Positions 36,650 to 47,872 of a stretch of 64,000 bases of DNA are shown piece by piece. The notes beneath the pieces are model-generated. The model saw nothing but the letters and a program-made list of their open reading frames with translations, was not told the origin of the DNA and searched no databases. Numbering within the stretch: position 1 is the stretch's first letter; the number at the start of each line of letters is the position of its first letter. The translations under genes and the position numbers were made by a program. Source of the DNA: Litoditis marina (Eukaryota; Nematoda; Chromadorea; Rhabditida; Rhabditidae); the NCBI GenBank assembly GCA_964036275.1, contig OZ038437.1:10405460-10469459 (forward strand). The letters are read 5' to 3'.

Positions 36650-36787
36650 GCCCAAACTAATTTCATATTGGAAAGTAGTGACCTACTACCCGAATTCACT
36701 CATTTTAACGAACTGAGAAAAGAAGACAAAACAGATCCGCATGAAACGTTTATTGCTAATATAGAGGTCTACCCAGATAATAACTAG
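36650..36787 (+). pseudogene. Terminal exon fragment, copy 2, disrupted
   Basis: It reads NFILESSDLLPEFTHFNEL, then RKEDKTDPHETF, to a stop after VYPDNN. It keeps the frame that copy 1 (26012-26271) has lost, but the MITE and LINE separate it from its 5' part. Family unknown. Confidence 0.45.
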
Positions 36788-36904
36788 AAACACTCCCTCT
36801 CCCAAAATATTGGAAAACCGTACCTGGCGAAATGCACGGCGTTTCGATACACCACGTCCGAGTTTCAAGTGAACATCCAAGCAACGTGCACTGGACATCA
36901 GATA

Positions 36905-37815
36905 GACCATTATCATCCACGTAAAAAAAACATTCTGGAACAATATTGTTAGGAGTACTACATGCTTTTTCAGAACCCAGTCAACTACAGTATTTTGTGA
37001 ATGATGTGAATTAGATACGAGTACAGTTTATCACATGCAAACTCGGCCTCTTACCTATTTAGTAGCAACAAAACGTGTGAAAATACGCTGAAGATGGTTG
37101 AGCATAGAGTTTCAAGAAAGTGAGACAAGGTTGAACTTAAACAGTTTAATGAAGTTCGTCGTGCATATTGGGTGTTTTCTCGGGAAAACGTTTCCGAGAC
37201 AGTAAAACCTACAATCATTTGTATAGAAAAACGATGTAGAGTGAGAAACAATTAGCTTTTGAGATTTAACTGCATGAAATATAGAAAAGGAGAACAATAA
37301 ATCAAGAGGGGAGTAAAGAAAATCCAATATCGCCATTTCAAGTAGAGGGACAAACCTAGAGTAATGGGAAAATCAGTAAAAAGGAAACATACCGAGAAAG
37401 CAACATTGGGAACCACAACAACGGCCAGATAAGGAACAGCAGAAGCACTGTTCTCGCCAACCCAGAAAGCAGCGACATCTCCAGCCAGGAGATAGCTTTG
37501 GACGACATAACTGGAAACAGAAACAATTTGAAGTGAGAAGGAAAAATAGTAGGAATGAAGACAGAAAGACAAAGAAACAATAGGAATGTCCAGAGACTTG
37601 ATGCTATACCGGAGCTTCCACGCACGTCTACCCTTCTTTTAAAGCAGAAAGTTTGTTTTTTTATGTTATTTTTCCATAGAAAATTGGCAAACGTATGGTC
37701 GAAAAAAGTAGGTTGGGCCAATCACTGGAAAAGTGTTCCCAAAATTCTGCAAACATTTCCAAGAAGTGGTAATTGCATGGAAGAGCAATGATTGTGTGAA
37801 TTGTTTACTGTAGGA
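36905..37815. other. Insertion or unmatched block in copy 2
   Basis: This block has no counterpart in copy 1. On the minus strand a 121-codon frame (37721-37356) is hydrophobic. A TTTCCAG/GTATGT-bounded exon-like piece (about 37510-37392) is open in two frames, one giving AVPYLAVVVVPNVAF. A fragment of a membrane-protein gene is possible but not demonstrated. Confidence 0.35.
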
Positions 37816-38091
37816 GTATGAGTAAAAACTGTGTAAGTCACAATGACTCTTCCCGCGGTATTTTCTGTTCAATGTTACCGTTCTCGGGTGAATTAAACTA
37901 CACTCAAATATTGCCACAGACATGAACATAAGTATGCACTCAAAATAATCACACATGAACTTTCAAATTGAAGAACCAATAGGAACATGTTGGGAGTGAG
38001 CTGAACATCATGATTCATCTTGAGCATGCTGTTCATAAAACATTCAAATGTCTATTAATTAGGCGAACTAACCTCAAACAATAATAGGGAC

Positions 38092-39170
38092 AGCGTAGTA
38101 GTAGCAAAATGCTCCAGAAGTTCTCGAAGCTCTCGAACGCGGACCTGTTTTGGTTACAACGATGAATTCTTTAACACCTGTAAAAAGACAGTGATAAATG
38201 AAATGGAATGTTCATTTTCAAAAATACTTTTCATCTCAGTGTATACTACCTAGTACGAATCATATACCATGTAAAAACGGGCTTGGATTACCCAATACTT
38301 GGGAAAATTGGAGAATCAAAGTGGAGAATAAACTTTAGGGCGGAGGCACTTTCCAGGATGGTGACGTCCGTATCATGGAAAGAAAGAGCTCTTGTTCAGG
38401 TTCTATGCAAATCGTGAAACAGAAAAGTGAGATAAAGTGTCTCTTCGAATTTATGCACTTCTATGTACTGCTTTCTGTTTTTTACTGTTAAACATCAATT
38501 CACAAGTTATTAATTAGTCTTCAACTCGATTTTGATACAGTATATTGATGAACTCGTTATTATTAACGTTAGAAATGTATAGATCATGAAAAACTAACCT
38601 TCTGTTTATTAATATAATGGAGAATAGTAGAGCAGTAGTATATATGACCACTTGATTGAAGAATTACACTCCAGTAATGTTGATGTACCTACTTCCAATT
38701 TAGCGTAGGTAAGCTCCGCCCCAAAGTTAATTGACCTTTGTTGTTTTTAAGTGGCATTTCTTGTTTCATCCCTGAGAAAGATGCCTTAATTGTAATTTGC
38801 AATTGGTGTGACCCGTATTTAATTGAGTATTGTCTTCATGATGTAGAGGAGTGATTGACTACTGGTAAAGTGGAGCAGCTTGAGATTTGCTAAGAGTTAT
38901 GAAAACAGAATTCCAATCAGTTTTCGGAATTTTCTTTTACAGAAAAATATGATAAATCATGAAACTGGGTACCGAGTACATATCGGCTTTATTCGTCTCG
39001 AAGAAAACCTTATGTTTGCCTATACCGCTGTCTTTGTAGTCTGAACCTGTGGCTTTCTCGTCAAATATTGTGTAAAGCGGTTTTTTGAAAATCAAACTAC
39101 AACAATAGTTTGGATCCTCCTCATACATGTACTCCACCACAAACACATTTCCAGATGAGAAATCAGACAG
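38092..39170 (-). pseudogene. Minus-strand gene remnant, copy 2
   Basis: The upstream exon (about 39170-38950) is open and protein-like: EEDPNYCCSLIFKKP, YKDSGIGKHKVFFE, SVPSFMIYHIF, ending near a GTAAAAG donor. A terminal exon after TTTTTACAG (38176-38092) reads KEFIVVTKTGPRSRASR to a stop. Its phase differs by one base from copy 1, so one copy is frameshifted. I recognise no family. It may be a partly functional gene or a recent pseudogene. Confidence 0.35.
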
Positions 39171-39514
39171 TTCTTCAACGAAAAAGCTAATTCTACCTTG
39201 ATTTTCTTCAAACGCATGAGAAGGGGGGGGGGGGTCAATGACAACTTCTACAATTTGATTGATTTGTCACAAACTACAAATACACACAAAAAACAGAATT
39301 CGGTTTGTTTTACGGATCACAGTGTTTTCACTTCTCGTTCGCTTCACAAAAGGCGGCCGATAAGACCAATGATGTCGATAGTGTTCGCTTCAAAAAATTT
39401 CGTACACGACGTTTTCTATTTCCGTTGCTTCACAGTGAAATTTGAGAAAACAAGGCAATGAAATTCATTAATGTATAGAATTGATCAATAATGAGTCCTT
39501 TCCCTGAAACACTC

Positions 39515-39692
39515 TGAAATTTGGCGGCGACTCGCCGGTGGGACAAAGGGTGTCGTTGCGATACCGCCGGCAACACATCGAGGTCGCCGGCTGGTCGCCA
39601 CATGAACTAATTCTCCCAAGTTGTTCTTCCGGCGACATCGCCGGCGAACTCGCCGGCGACCCATCACCGAATTCCATAGCAAATTGCGCATC
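39515..39692 (-). repeat. TCGCCGGCGA-rich element, inverted copy
   Basis: Read on the minus strand it starts TATGGAATTCGGTGATGGG and ends CGAGTCGCCGCCAAATTTC, so it carries both termini seen separately at 28512 and 29730. Length about 180 bp. Confidence 0.85.
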
Positions 39693-39874
39693 AATCATCC
39701 GGTAATGCCGGTTCCATAGAGCTTGCCATGGAACTGTTTGACGACCTCCGATTCCCTAGAGGAATCACTTTTGCATTGGCATCTCTCAGGTGTACTAATA
39801 ATCACGTTTACAGACCCTAGTCGAGGAATTTTCTTTAAGCGAACTCCTTGTATTCACATTTTCCACATGCAAGT

Positions 39875-40299
39875 TTAATGAAATGCATTAGCCACACAAA
39901 ATACAAAGAATGTTGCTCAGTGTTTATTGATGTATCTGTTTCTCCAATGTATGTCTCTCTCACAATTTATTCATGTCAAAACAATAAAATAGAAGTATGG
40001 CAAACTGAAATATGACAAACTATGACGAACTATCTCACAATGTATTCAAGTCAAAGAAGATTTATTAATAATATGACGAACTAATAAAATATGACGGACA
40101 TTTTTCAAATACATCCACATATTGTTTTAAAATGCGTATAAATAGAAGATTGAGCAAACCATGCCAAAATCTTTGCTTTTTTTACCCGATTTCCAACAAT
40201 TATACGTTCGGAAAAAGAAGTTAAGGTAGTGATGTGTTCTTGGCTAGCAATAAAATGAATGTATCTTACAGAAATAGATCCAGTGGTCGTAGTCTTGTG
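39875..40299 (+). promoter_or_regulatory. Promoter and leader of array gene B
   Basis: Conserved blocks AAATGCATTAGCCACACAAA, CTCAGTGTTTATTGATGTA and TTTATTCATGTCAAAACAA precede ATGCGTATAAATAGAAG; the TATA box is 40137-40145. Part of the block is internally duplicated (TATGACGAACTA units). The leader acceptor TATCTTACAG ends at 40271, 28 nt before the ATG. It may accept a spliced leader or end a 5'UTR intron. Confidence 0.7.
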
Positions 40300-42424
40300 A
40301 TGCGTCTTTTTGTCTCGGTGAGATTCTTGTATTAAACTGCTAGTTGTGAAAATAAACATAAATGTTCTCGACGCATACTAGTTTGTGTTGAGCAAATTAA
40401 TTAATATTTAGGTACCAAATCACAATTTTCAAAAAATAATTGAGAGCCAGTACTCACTCGCACCGATAATAATCTGACAACAGCAAATTTGATTATAAAC
40501 TTGGAGAGAGCAGTTTGGACAAATAAAAGTGTAGAACAGTCCGGTACATGTTTGAGTTTTTCCAGCTTGTGTTGTTGATTTCTACCATCTTAACGTACCA
40601 AACTTCACGTGTTAAAAGTTAACGTACCAAACTAAGTTCAAATTCGAGTATTTTTAGCTTATGTTTCTATACTCCACAATTTCCGTCTTAGAGGGGAGGA
40701 ATGAACTGCCTCCCATCCGACGTAATCAGATGCGAATTACCGCAGAAATCACTCTGAAATGCGCCTTTTACGAGGAATACAAAATTCAAATTCAAATGAA
40801 AGAGGTGAGTACAGTGTTATTGTAATGCACATGGGACCATACTTGGATTCGTGACAAACTTTTTTTTCTCTTACTCACGTCTGCATGCATAACATTCACA
40901 TGATGGACTTTGCCAATGGTCTTTAATGGGTCGGTGTCCAATGTTTTCCTGTAGTCTGTATCGCAAAGTTCAATCAATATTCTCATTTCTATAAGTTTGC
41001 TTGTTATTATTATAAGGTTTCCAAACTTTCTCCATTTAGACAGATTTCCTTTCGCGCGATGAAGAAATTGGCAAAATCTGGCAATTCCAATCGGACAGAA
41101 AAGAGGCCAAAACGGTGTTCATTTATGGAGATACTGGAAGCGACGGAATCTTCGACAACTCACTCGAAGTGTTTTTTAAAATTGAACACGACTGCACCCC
41201 GGTAGGAAAACTATCGCGCTGCGCAAATTAGTTCTTGATCACCACATTTCAACAGTGGTTTTATGCCATTTTCTCAAAAACTGCTGAACGGATTTTTGAG
41301 ATTCGGATAGAGATAGATAGAGATTATATATAAATTTTGTCAGTTCATAACCCTGGAACTCTCAGTCGCTTTGACAATTACTTTCAGATGTGTGGAGTGT
41401 GCGCAGTGAGCTTTTGTTTCGCTTTTTGGTAGTTTGAACAGATCAGTTTATATTGAGAGGCGGTTGTGTTAATTTGCGAAGATCCTGGCTACATAAAAAA
41501 ATTTATCGAACGGAAAAAATTATGTCTGTGAAGGGATTCGAATCCTCGGCATACTGGGCGGTAGTGCGCTGCTCTCCCGACTCAACCAAATCAAAACTGA
41601 GAAAGAAATTTGAGGATTGATTATGAATTCTGAAAACAAAAACTTACTAACCAATCTTGTAACGCAGTTCATGATTCACAAATCAACATAGTTTTAATTT
41701 TTGAGTTAAAAGAACTTCAAAAGCAATAATTGATTAGATGTTCAATATTCGCTAACAAAGACATCCAAAAACCTTCCCGATTCCGTAATGCTAATAAATA
41801 ATGTACAAAAATCTGTAACTGGCCAAACAGAGATCAAACATGGCGATTGTTCGGCGCAAATTAGAAGCCAAACGATATTCGAATACTGCGTCAGGAATAC
41901 TTCTGATTCGAGATGTGAACTCAAACTTGTTTCAAACTGTTTGAGTACGCAGCAAATGAGTCAACTTCAACTTTGTGGCGCTGGGTTTTTTCTCAGATCA
42001 GCTTCGACACGTCGTATCAACTGGTTCGAACATGTTGTTCTCAAAAAAAGTATTTCAGGATAGGAGAATGGCCAAGAAGGATGTCCCTAGAGAAATCGTT
42101 GATTTTGTGAGCAGTTTTATTTCACTCATAATCTGAGAATCTATGAAAAAGTTTGAGGAGACAAAGCCTAGGATAAACATTCAAGATATCCGTGAAAACG
42201 ATTTCTCACGTTTAAAATCCGACTGTAGAAGTTTATGTGCTCGAACTTCATGTGCGGAGGCGTACCCATTGGCGAAAAAGAATCTACTTAAGTGAACATA
42301 GGTAGTGATATGTTATTCTTGACTGTTTTTTTGCAAGTACGATAACAACCTCGTTCCAATATAACAATCGAATAGTTTCATGTCTACATCTGATGAATAC
42401 TTGTCTAAAGGCGGATATATATAC

Positions 42425-42456
<32 letters not shown>

Positions 42457-42671
42457 TTAATAATATTAATAATATAATATATAATAATAATATATATCTA
42501 AAGGCGGATACATTTTATCATTTGAATTTCGTTTTCGCACAGGGAAATGGCGAACCGAGGGAGGCACTTATACCGCTCGATGTCAAATTTGAGGCCAACA
42601 CAACCTATTCACTGCCGCTAGCCAAGAGAAAACATGACATTTGGAATTTGGACCACGAGTTATTCCAATAA
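40300..42671 (+). CDS. Array gene B: secreted TTR-like protein, alpha subtype
   Basis: Five exons, all joined in phase 0: 40300-40317, 40658-40804, 41040-41201, 42059-42106 and 42543-42671 (167 aa). The signal peptide is split across exons 1-2 (MRLFVS, LMFLYSTISV). Exon 2 continues to MRITAEITLKC. Exon 3 has DFLSRDEEIGK, FIYGDTGSDG and VFFKIEHDC. Exon 4 is DRRMAKKDVPREIVDF. Exon 5 has PLDVKFEANTTY and IWNLDHELFQ. The two conserved Cys, the KIEHDC end of exon 3 and overall size resemble nematode transthyretin-like proteins (family LxC...YHDC), but divergently. TTR-like proteins are secreted and at least one (C. elegans TTR-52) bridges apoptotic cells to phagocytes; function here is unknown. 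NTT is a likely N-glycosylation site. Intron 3 contains a tRNA-like relic. Confidence 0.85.
41518..41592 (-). pseudogene. tRNA-like sequence in gene B intron 3
   Basis: The minus strand has an A-box-like TGGTTGAGTCGG and a strong B-box GGATTCGAATCC. Stem pairing is incomplete, so a relic is likelier than a functional tRNA. Confidence 0.45.
42420..42495. repeat. TAA microsatellite
   Basis: About ten TAA units followed by interrupted TAATAT sequence, in the last coding intron of gene B. Confidence 0.95.
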
Positions 42672-42682
42672 GACTTAGTTAG

Positions 42683-43018
42683 GTAATTCATTTCCACAAG
42701 CGTAATGTTTTGCCACAAACCGCAGGAAAATGATGTAAACGATTTGGAGTATTTCCGGCTTTTGAAATTTGCAATACAGGGACTTTCGTACTTTCTGTCA
42801 AGATACAACTGCGTGAAACGCACTATTAAATATTATATCTGCTTTTGATGCTCGAGTTCCGTGGCTAACTACACAAAATATTCATTTTTTTAGATGGATT
42901 AAGTAAATCACCGTGAACAAGTTTGGTTTCGTTTCAGAATGAGTCCACCGCATTTGAAGCATCTAACAGCTGTAAGCCGCCACGTCTGAATGCCTGATAC
43001 TATCTATATTATTCTCAG
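42683..43018 (+). other. 3'UTR intron of gene B
   Basis: The donor AG/GTAATT lies 11 nt after the stop, and the acceptor is TATTCTCAG. The 3'UTR exon from 43019 (GTTTCCGTGATT, TCTACGTT) matches those of D and E and reaches AATAAA at 43066. The arrangement is conserved across the array. Confidence 0.7.
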
Positions 43019-43071
43019 GTTTCCGTGATTGTCGAATTTCTACGTTGTTATGTTCTTGGAACCGGAATAAA

Positions 43072-44341
43072 AATAGTGAATACAGTTTTGGTAGTTAAAG
43101 AGAAATCAACACCGTCTTAAGGTTCCCCACGCATTTCTAGAGGGACCGACAACCAGCTTTCAACATTTCAAAATGTTATGGTTTAAAGACCGCAAATGGG
43201 CGCATAATGGCCAAATCAAACTCAACTCACACGCAGTGCTTTGCGCTATGCCGGATTCATCAAACTTTACTTTTATTGGATGCGCTACGTGACCGCGCAG
43301 CGATTGTGATCTACTACTCGGAGAAAATATCGCCGAGCGCATGCAAAATCCGCCCACTTTTTGGGCCGCCAGGCCTATTTTGCGGACCGCATGCACTCCC
43401 GGAAGTGCAGGCGGACCGCAAAACGAGGGCTTGCCCTTCGCAGTCAGTTAAACTGTGTTAAATGGTCCAATTAAGATATTTGTATTCGATTAGTTTAGTA
43501 AATTTGAAATTGTGGACTATTATTACAATTGGTGATAGTGATAGTGAATGTACCACCCTTATGGCTATCCATCTAGTAAACTCTCGATGTCTTATCACGA
43601 TCATTTAGTTACTAAATGCAGTTATCCAATAATACGAACGAAGGATGCTTGAAGTGGTTCTCTCTCAAGCCAAAATATCACAGATAATTCAAGAAGACAC
43701 AAAATTTTGTTCAGTTCTGCGAGAATTTATCTCAATCCCCTTATTTAAATCCAACGCCGTACGTGGTCGTCATACCCGCGGCTTACATAATGAACGTAAT
43801 AAACGATGTCGTACTCGTCATTTTCAAATATTTTCATCATCATTATTCTAATTTTTTGTTTTTTTTGTGGTTTTTTTAGCCTATAACTTAAATCTATTTG
43901 CTGTTGTAGTGTAGTGTTTCGTTGATTTCGTGCGTTCTGTGTAAGTTTGCCTTTGTAGTTCTTTTCTTCGCTCATTTTTTCGCTACTTTTTATATATTTT
44001 GGGTAATTTGAAAATTTGCTGCTTGAAAACCACGTAAAATTATGTTGGTTGTGTTTAGTTCAAGCCAACAATCTGAAGTGACATAATCCTCATGTATTTT
44101 CATCGTATTCAACAATTACACATTACAAGTAACTCGTTTTATAGTAACCACAAATTTGGTTGGTTTCGTATTTTGTTTCTCCCGTATCTACAGAATGAAT
44201 ATGGTCACTTGTAAAAACAATTCCCTGTTCTGAAACTAACCAGTTCCCATTTAGTTCTTGTTGTCTATCCAACCGGGCTCTCGTGTAATTACCTTATTTT
44301 GTACAGAGTAAACATAACTAGAAATCGTCTCCAGCTTTCAG
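43072..44341. other. Spacer with a CGCATGC-rich repeat
   Basis: About 43150-43440 carries GCGGACCGCATGCAC and AGTGCAGGCGG motifs, also found at about 46570-46740 in inverted or rearranged form. No supported gene. Confidence 0.55.
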
Positions 44342-46500
44342 GAATTATGATGTCATCATATTTGTCATTTGGATCAAGTAGAGAGGACAATAAAGAGGTG
44401 GATTACAGTCGTCGATTATACTCCCTTCGGAGTTTATGTTCATAAGGTGGGTATCTCATGTCTTGTCATCTGGTGAGAGAAGATAGTTAATGACTGTGTC
44501 GCTTGGAATGCCACAATTGTTACTTATTCTAGCAAAATTTAGATTTTGCTCTTTGAGGAAGACTCAAAGTTTTTAGTACTTTCGTTATGCTCTCGTCCGC
44601 CGCCCTTGCAAGTGTTGGCGGTTGAAACAGTGCTGACTCATTCACATTTTCGCCAATTTATCGTAAGCCGGAATCTAGCTCATTGTGCTTTTTTAAATTC
44701 TCTTCAAACGCATCTTGCAGGTACATGCCACATGGAATGGCTTTGCGGTTTGTGGGAAGTGCGGAAGTATGGTATTCGGTCTTTCGCTTTCGCTCTACCA
44801 TAAGGTTGGTGTTTTCAGTTTTAACGTTCTAATATTACACTTATATATTCCAACGGTCAGCTGGGCCATATGACTGTAGGTTGTTGAATGTAAAACAAAA
44901 CTATAGCTGTCAAGCTGTTGAGGGTTCTGGGTCCGGATGGCGCAAACACTGGTTTACTGAATTGACGTCAAACTCCTCCATTTTTAATAAGAATATAGAA
45001 GAATGCTTTATCAATCAAACGTAATCAAGTGAAATTATTTATAGTTTTGTATTCTATTTCTGAATTTACCTACGGTCTTATTCATGAAATATAATCTAGT
45101 CACTACTTTGATTTGTAAGTTTTAAGCTAATTTGAGCAATTTTTCGACTGGGGACGAGTTGTCGCTTCTGTGGGAACGAGTTGTTGCACGCAACGCGGGA
45201 ACGAGTTGTCCGTAAATGATAGTTTCGCCTAGTTTCAAAGAAAACATGAAACTGTGTGTATCTTTTGGCTCTTGGGACTTCCAGTGTTTCTTATTCCCAA
45301 TCGAATTACGCTTATTGGCGGCTGGCCCCCTCATTTCTACGTGTAACTCAGATACTATGAAGTAGTCAATTTTCTAGGTAATTGTTGTCTGGTGGAGAAA
45401 ATGTCGTTTGGCTAGATGGCTGGTCCACCGGCAGCTGGCGTTTTTTGTGTTTGTCCTGCTCTCCGGCTATTCGACGGTTCAATGGAGTGTCTGCTCGATA
45501 AGGTATGTAATAATTAATTATCCAATCAGTTCCAGGCAGATAATTCTCAGAAATAGTGTTTTTTTTCACGCATGAGAAGGGAGCGGTTTTGCCTCGGAGT
45601 TCGGTACCCCGGTATGAATTCAAGCCTGCAACCATTTTTTTACTCACGAAATTCCAATGTTTTACCCAACTTCAATGGAAATTTTTTGAAACCAACAATT
45701 AGTTAGGCATGCAAGCATACAACTGTTCACCCGCAAACCTTCTGCTAACGCCAAGAAACGTTGGTGTATCCAGCTAGGATGGACAAGTAGGACCATCCTC
45801 GTATACTTGTCGAAATCGGTTCAAATTTTCGAGTTTTGGAAAATTTCGAGGTTCGGGTTTAACTTTAACATACCTAAGTTCAACCTTTCGATCTTGCAGG
45901 AAACCCGCAGCTCAGGCCACATTAGTTGGTCTCCTGTGAGACGTATTCGTAGAACAGACGTATGCAACCCGAAACTTCGAGTTATAAGGTAGGTGAATGC
46001 ATTTATCGATTTTTGATATTATATTTTATTTTACTCTTGTCAGTCCTAGTTCTCTCAGAATTTTTCAATTAGTTACCACTCTCACACTTGGTTTATCGAA
46101 AAACGGAATAGTTTTTCCAAATTTTGGAGAATTACAGTTTACAGAAAAACGTGACTAATTTTGGAACTCTCTTTTGCCTCTGTGAGAATGTGGGGTAGAT
46201 TCCACTCATAATTGTTGGTTTTATTAAAACAATTTCGTGTAGTTGCTCAATAAAATGAGTGAAATATCATTCATGAGGGGTTGTGATTCTGTTTTTGCAC
46301 GTAATAATGTTCTAGTATGCTTTTTTGTAGGTATCATCGGAATCTGGAATAAGAAGACCACGTACCAGATCATCAGGACTCCACTTTTTTCGAAGACTCG
46401 TTATTAGTTGTTGTGTGATCTATTGATTGATTGTTTGTTTGTTTGCTGCATATCTGCTTTGAATTATATGTTTTGTTGCTGCTTTTCTACAATAAATATA
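44342..46500 (+). other. Series of exon-like segments, no consistent frame
   Basis: Segments 44342-44446, 44721-44804, 45378-45502, 45900-45988 and one from 46331 each follow a good acceptor. The first four end in ATAAG at a GT donor. AATAAA follows at about 46491. The 45378 segment reads LARWLVHRQLAFFVFVLLSGY, a membrane-like stretch, in phase 0. No single frame passes through all segments. Either a short coding path ends inside the 45900 segment, or this is a spliced non-coding transcript. Confidence 0.3.
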
Positions 46501-47530
46501 TGAAAATAGATGTCAATCAGTTATATTTTCTTTTCCTTCAAGATGTTAGCCTATAAATGTGATTATGAGCGAATAGGTGCCCCAGGACGGCTGCCGGGGT
46601 GATGCTATGTTCTGCGCTCCGCATGCCCACGATTTGCGGACCGCATGCACGAAATTAGCGATCGGAATGTTGTACGCAAAGGCCCGGCATTTTGAGTGCA
46701 GGCGGCCCGCAGATTTTGGGCATGCGCTGCGCAAGATGTTTTCCCAGTAAACAACGTGAAACTCGACATTCATCCAGATTCCATTTTTAGCTGAAAATAC
46801 TGAGTTTACATTGAATCTATTTGAACATGAAAGTTTAAGTATAATTAGCTGGAAAACAGTTAATTTTGTTCCAACAAAATCATGAACACCGTACCGATTT
46901 GAATGAAGAAAAAGTTCCATATCCCAAAGCAAAGAATAGGTAAACTTTCGAAATTTGTTGCGTGGTAGGCATTCGGAGGTTAAAAAACAATTATAATTTT
47001 CTTGAGTTTTCTTGCGTTTCCGGAAGCTGAACGATGAGAGATCTCGTAGTGCTGTATGGCAACGATTCAACTTCGACTAAGGATACAACAGCTACACTTC
47101 ATAGTGTTCTCAAAACTTTTTGTTTGAGAGGTGATTAGTCGAAACAATGTGATGTTGCACACTTGTAAACGGCAAGCGCGCAAGTTGCAATTGTTCGTTT
47201 TGGAAACTCTGTTTGGGCCGCGACAGATTTAAGTTGAAAATGGAGTAAATTAAAATACTTGTTCAAATTCACGTTGAACTTGGTGTTTTCATTGGTTGGT
47301 CAAGATTGTTGACTTGAAAAAAATACCAAGAAGGTTTCTTCCACCAAAAACTGATAAACCTGTTACCCGAATTTACTAGAACGTCAAAACACCATAAACA
47401 TTTCATGAGAAACTAGATCACGTACAACATGTGGTTCCAGAAAAAGTACGACAACGACTTCTATAATCATCTTTTTTTGAAAAGAGTCGGATTCTATTAA
47501 AGATATTTCACGACCGTTCTCACATATTTG
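46501..47530. other. Spacer between the exon series and gene C
   Basis: It begins with the CGCATGC-rich repeat at 46570-46740. A 174-codon minus-strand frame (46546-47070) overlaps that repeat and is not called. No other features seen. Confidence 0.45.
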
Positions 47531-47534
47531 AAGA

Positions 47535-47872
47535 ATGCATTGGACACACAAAGTGCGAATGGATATTTTTAAGTGCTTTCGATGTGTTTCACAATGTGTC
47601 AAAATAGATTGAAGATAATTATGACAAACCACGCTTTTTGCAAATATATTCACATATATTATTTGCAGAATTGCGTATAAATAGTATAGACAAATCAGAT
47701 ATAAAAGCCAAGCCACGTTTCGTTATTGAACAGCCTACTCACTCAATCCCTGTTTTTGAATATTTTATACAGTTTGAATGAATTCAAACGTTTGAAATAT
47801 AAATTATGTGTGCGTTAGCTCGCAATCTGATAACACTTTCAGAGAGTTAGCTTGTCAGCGTTGTCGTGCGTG
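47535..47872 (+). promoter_or_regulatory. Promoter and leader of array gene C
   Basis: Conserved blocks include CATTGGACACACAAAGTG, TGTCAAAATAGATTGAAGA and CACATATATTATT, ending in TTGCGTATAAATAG (TATA box 47676-47684). The leader acceptor CACTTTCAG ends at 47842, 30 nt before the ATG. Confidence 0.7.

Larger units (their letters stand above)
32440..39130 (+). repeat. Segmental duplication, copy 2, with insertions
   Basis: Colinear with 25243-27470 but interrupted by a LINE (33289-36372), an inverted-repeat MITE (36425-36641) and about 0.9 kb of unmatched sequence (36905-37815). A 27-bp internal repeat (CTCTGGGACCTGCATGTTAA, near 32850 and 32876) is present once in copy 1. The duplication predates these insertions. 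Confidence 0.85.

Noticed and set aside
37356..37721. 121-codon hydrophobic frame (-)
   Set aside because: The membrane-like composition is suggestive, but a second frame over the same exon-like piece is also open and no family motif was recognised. Kept only as a note.
46546..47070. 174-codon open frame (-)
   Set aside because: It overlaps the CGCATGC-rich repeat also found at 43150-43440 and shows no motif or splice logic.
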